Shown here piece by piece: positions 4,175-5,147 of a stretch of 5,147 nucleotides of DNA. This DNA comes from CAZGHF01 sp043797305 (GTDB taxonomy: Bacteria; Patescibacteriota; Minisyncoccia; UBA6257; GWB1-50-10): positions 1 through 5,147 of the forward strand of contig JAZDPW010000027.1 of the NCBI GenBank assembly GCA_043797305.1, written 5' to 3'. Below the pieces are notes generated by a model. The model saw only the letters and a program-made list of their open reading frames with translations, was not told where the DNA came from and did not search any database. Positions within the stretch are counted from its first letter, which is position 1. Every line of letters starts with the position of its first letter. A program made the translations under genes and the position numbers.

Positions 4175-5065
4175 TTAGAGTACCTGCGGTTTTTTGCCCT
4201 CGAATTGGATTTTTTTGAGTACCAATCTTCCTTCTTTCAACTCGGCTTCCAGGATTTTTACTCGTTTACCCTGAGCTTTGTCGAAGGGCTTTTCTCCATT
4301 CCAAATCGTCCAGACACCCGGTTCGGGATTTAAGGCCCGGACTTTTCTTTCGATTTCTATAGCTTTTTCCCGCCCAAGAGGGTGAGGCTCGCCCTGCATT
4401 GCTGCTTGCAGGGCGGCCAAGTTCACGAAAGCGTCTTCGGTTTTAATTTTTTTGGTGTAAGTGGCGTATTCTTCGTTCTGAACCTGAAGCTTAATTTCAC
4501 CGCCAATGAATTTCGGCAATTTTTCCGCAAGCAGTTTCGCGCCCAGTTCTGCGAGCTCCCGCATTAGGGTTTGGGAATTAGAATTTCCGATTTTCAGTTC
4601 TTGTCCCGCAATTATCGGTCCGTGGTCCATCTTTTCGTCGAGGAGATACAAAGTGACGCCGGTAACTTCGTCGCCTTCCAAAATCGCGCTCTGAATGGGT
4701 GAGGCGCCCCGGTGGCGGGGCAAAAGCGAAGGATGAACCCCGATGGTTCCGAGCCGGGGAATTTCCAAAATTTCTTTGGGAATAATTTTGGCATAAGCGG
4801 CGACAATAAAAACATCCGGTTTTAATTTGGAAATCAGGGTTCGGAATTCGGAGTCCAGAATCTCCGGTTGTAAAACCTTAATTCCGTTTTCTATTTTCTG
4901 ATTTCCAATCACCAATTTTGTTGGCGGCAGAGTAACGATTTTTTTCCGCCCGACTGGCCGGTCGGGATTGCAAACCACGGCGGCGGGAATAAAACCCGTT
5001 TTTATGAGGCTCTCCAGTATAATCGCCGCAAACTCCGGCGAGCCGAAGAAGACATAGTTAATCAT
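4175..5065 (-). CDS. fmt: Methionyl-tRNA formyltransferase
   Basis: Transfers the formyl group of 10-formyltetrahydrofolate to Met-tRNA(fMet), making the bacterial initiator. 296 residues, slightly short (usual is about 310-315). The N-terminal Rossmann-like formyltransferase domain starts MINYVFFGSPEFA; the tRNA-acceptor loop PDRPVGRKKIVTLPPTK is at 34-50. The core is GVHPSLLPRHRGASPIQ (109-125), then GVTLYLLDEKMDHGPI (136-151). Catalytic His (H111) and Asp (D147) are present, but the Asn of the N-x-H motif is Gly (G109, codon GGG). The C-terminal OB-like domain (about 200-296) contains PFDKAQG (260-266), encoded exactly by a small palindromic repeat. Removing EKPFDKAQG (258-266) restores a normal-looking WNGKRVKI. 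The protein stops at GKKPQVL, about a dozen residues earlier than usual. The ATG at 5065 has TATAAT 8 nt upstream. Identity as Fmt is firm; full activity is inferred. Confidence 0.93.
   Translation of the reverse strand: MINYVFFGSPEFAAIILESLIKTGFIPAAVVCNPDRPVGRKKIVTLPPTKLVIGNQKIENGIKVLQPEILDSEFRTLISKLKPDVFIVAAYAKIIPKEILEIPRLGTIGVHPSLLPRHRGASPIQSAILEGDEVTGVTLYLLDEKMDHGPIIAGQELKIGNSNSQTLMRELAELGAKLLAEKLPKFIGGEIKLQVQNEEYATYTKKIKTEDAFVNLAALQAAMQGEPHPLGREKAIEIERKVRALNPEPGVWTIWNGEKPFDKAQGKRVKILEAELKEGRLVLKKIQFEGKKPQVL
4269..4288 (+). repeat. Small palindromic repeat, copy 3, in frame inside fmt
   Basis: CCCT (4269-4272) and AGGG (4285-4288) close a 12-nt loop, GAGCTTTGTCGA. This is the copy-2 loop GAGCTTGTCGA with one extra T. 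The stem differs from both other copies but is again self-complementary. Read with fmt it encodes P260 to Q265 and two bases of the G266 codon. It sits in the C-terminal domain, at a surface-loop-like position between two strands. Confidence 0.75.
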
Positions 5066-5073
5066 CCTTAATT

Positions 5074-5079
5074 ATTATA
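5074..5079 (-). promoter_or_regulatory. Putative -10 of fmt, in the divergent gap
   Basis: TATAAT on the minus strand (5079 to 5074) lies 8 nt before the fmt ATG. No good -35 is visible at standard spacing. AAGG touches the ATG and is too close to work as a Shine-Dalgarno. On the plus strand the overlapping bases read TATAAG (5076-5081), 13 nt before the next gene, so the gap could act as a bidirectional promoter. Confidence 0.4.
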
Positions 5080-5094
5080 AGATTAAGTGAGATT

Positions 5095-5147
5095 ATGAAG
5101 AAATCAACAAACAAGGGAAGTTATTTGGACCTTTTGAAGGAAAGAAA
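5095..5147 (+). CDS. Start of an unidentified gene, 3' end outside window
   Basis: An open frame begins at ATG 5095 and runs to the end of the window without a stop (17 codons: MKKSTNKGSYLDLLKER...). It is divergent from fmt with a 29-nt gap. The peptide is hydrophilic and lysine-rich, and could begin an amphipathic helix from SYLDLLKE onward. Too little is visible to name a family. Its being a gene is inferred from position, the lysine-rich N-terminus and the AT-rich promoter-like gap. Confidence 0.45.
   Translation, partial: MKKSTNKGSYLDLLKER

Noticed and set aside
1..5147. Recoded TGA (glycine) as in Gracilibacteria or SR1
   Set aside because: All recognised genes are full length in the standard code with no in-frame TGA.
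1..5147. CRISPR array, insertion sequence, integrase or phage genes
   Set aside because: No regularly spaced direct repeats, transposase or integrase-like frame was seen on either strand.

Overview
This 5.1 kb window looks like a chromosomal segment of a Candidate Phyla Radiation (Patescibacteria, probably Parcubacteria-like) bacterium. That assignment is inference. It rests on a lean bacterial FtsEX pair, an anchored Ig-like plus MliC protein with an HGC...WCE...C...WEE..C cysteine module, an Fmt carrying an in-frame PFDKAQG insertion, a tRNA without an encoded CCA, and starts that almost all lack a Shine-Dalgarno sequence. The genetic code appears standard: the complete genes end in TAA or TAG and have no in-frame TGA.

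Layout. Bases 1-1376 (+) hold the 3' part of ftsE followed by complete ftsX, the ABC transporter-like pair that controls peptidoglycan hydrolysis at division. Convergent to them, 1381-2187 (-) encodes a membrane-anchored extracytoplasmic protein with an Ig-like module, a small Cys-rich module and a C-terminal MliC-type lysozyme-inhibitor domain. Divergent from that, 2271-3478 (+) is a two-gene operon: a small CPTC thioredoxin-like protein and a YraQ/ArsP-type permease (DUF318). Bases 3479-4058 form a gene-poor stretch. It contains an inverted pair of small palindromic repeats, a promoter, a 59-residue two-helix membrane protein (3650-3829), a tRNA-like 3' fragment, about 130 bases I cannot assign, and a long AT-rich inverted repeat. 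This is followed on the minus strand by tRNA-Gln(CTG) and fmt (methionyl-tRNA formyltransferase). A further gene starts on the plus strand at 5095 and leaves the window.

Three observations stand out. (1) A small repeat occurs three times: a conserved core close to TCGACAAGCTC, flanked by short stems that differ in sequence between copies but remain self-complementary. Two copies form an inverted pair at 3525-3579. The third lies inside fmt, where it appears to have added about nine residues without breaking the frame. (2) Several starts have a -10-like hexamer only 6-8 nt upstream and no usable Shine-Dalgarno, suggesting leaderless transcripts. (3) Fmt has Gly where the catalytic Asn of the N-x-H motif normally sits, while the catalytic His and Asp are kept.

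Functionally the region mixes housekeeping genes (division, initiator tRNA formylation, tRNA-Gln) with cell-surface or stress functions (lysozyme inhibitor-like protein, permease with redox partner). I see no CRISPR array, insertion sequence, integrase or phage gene.
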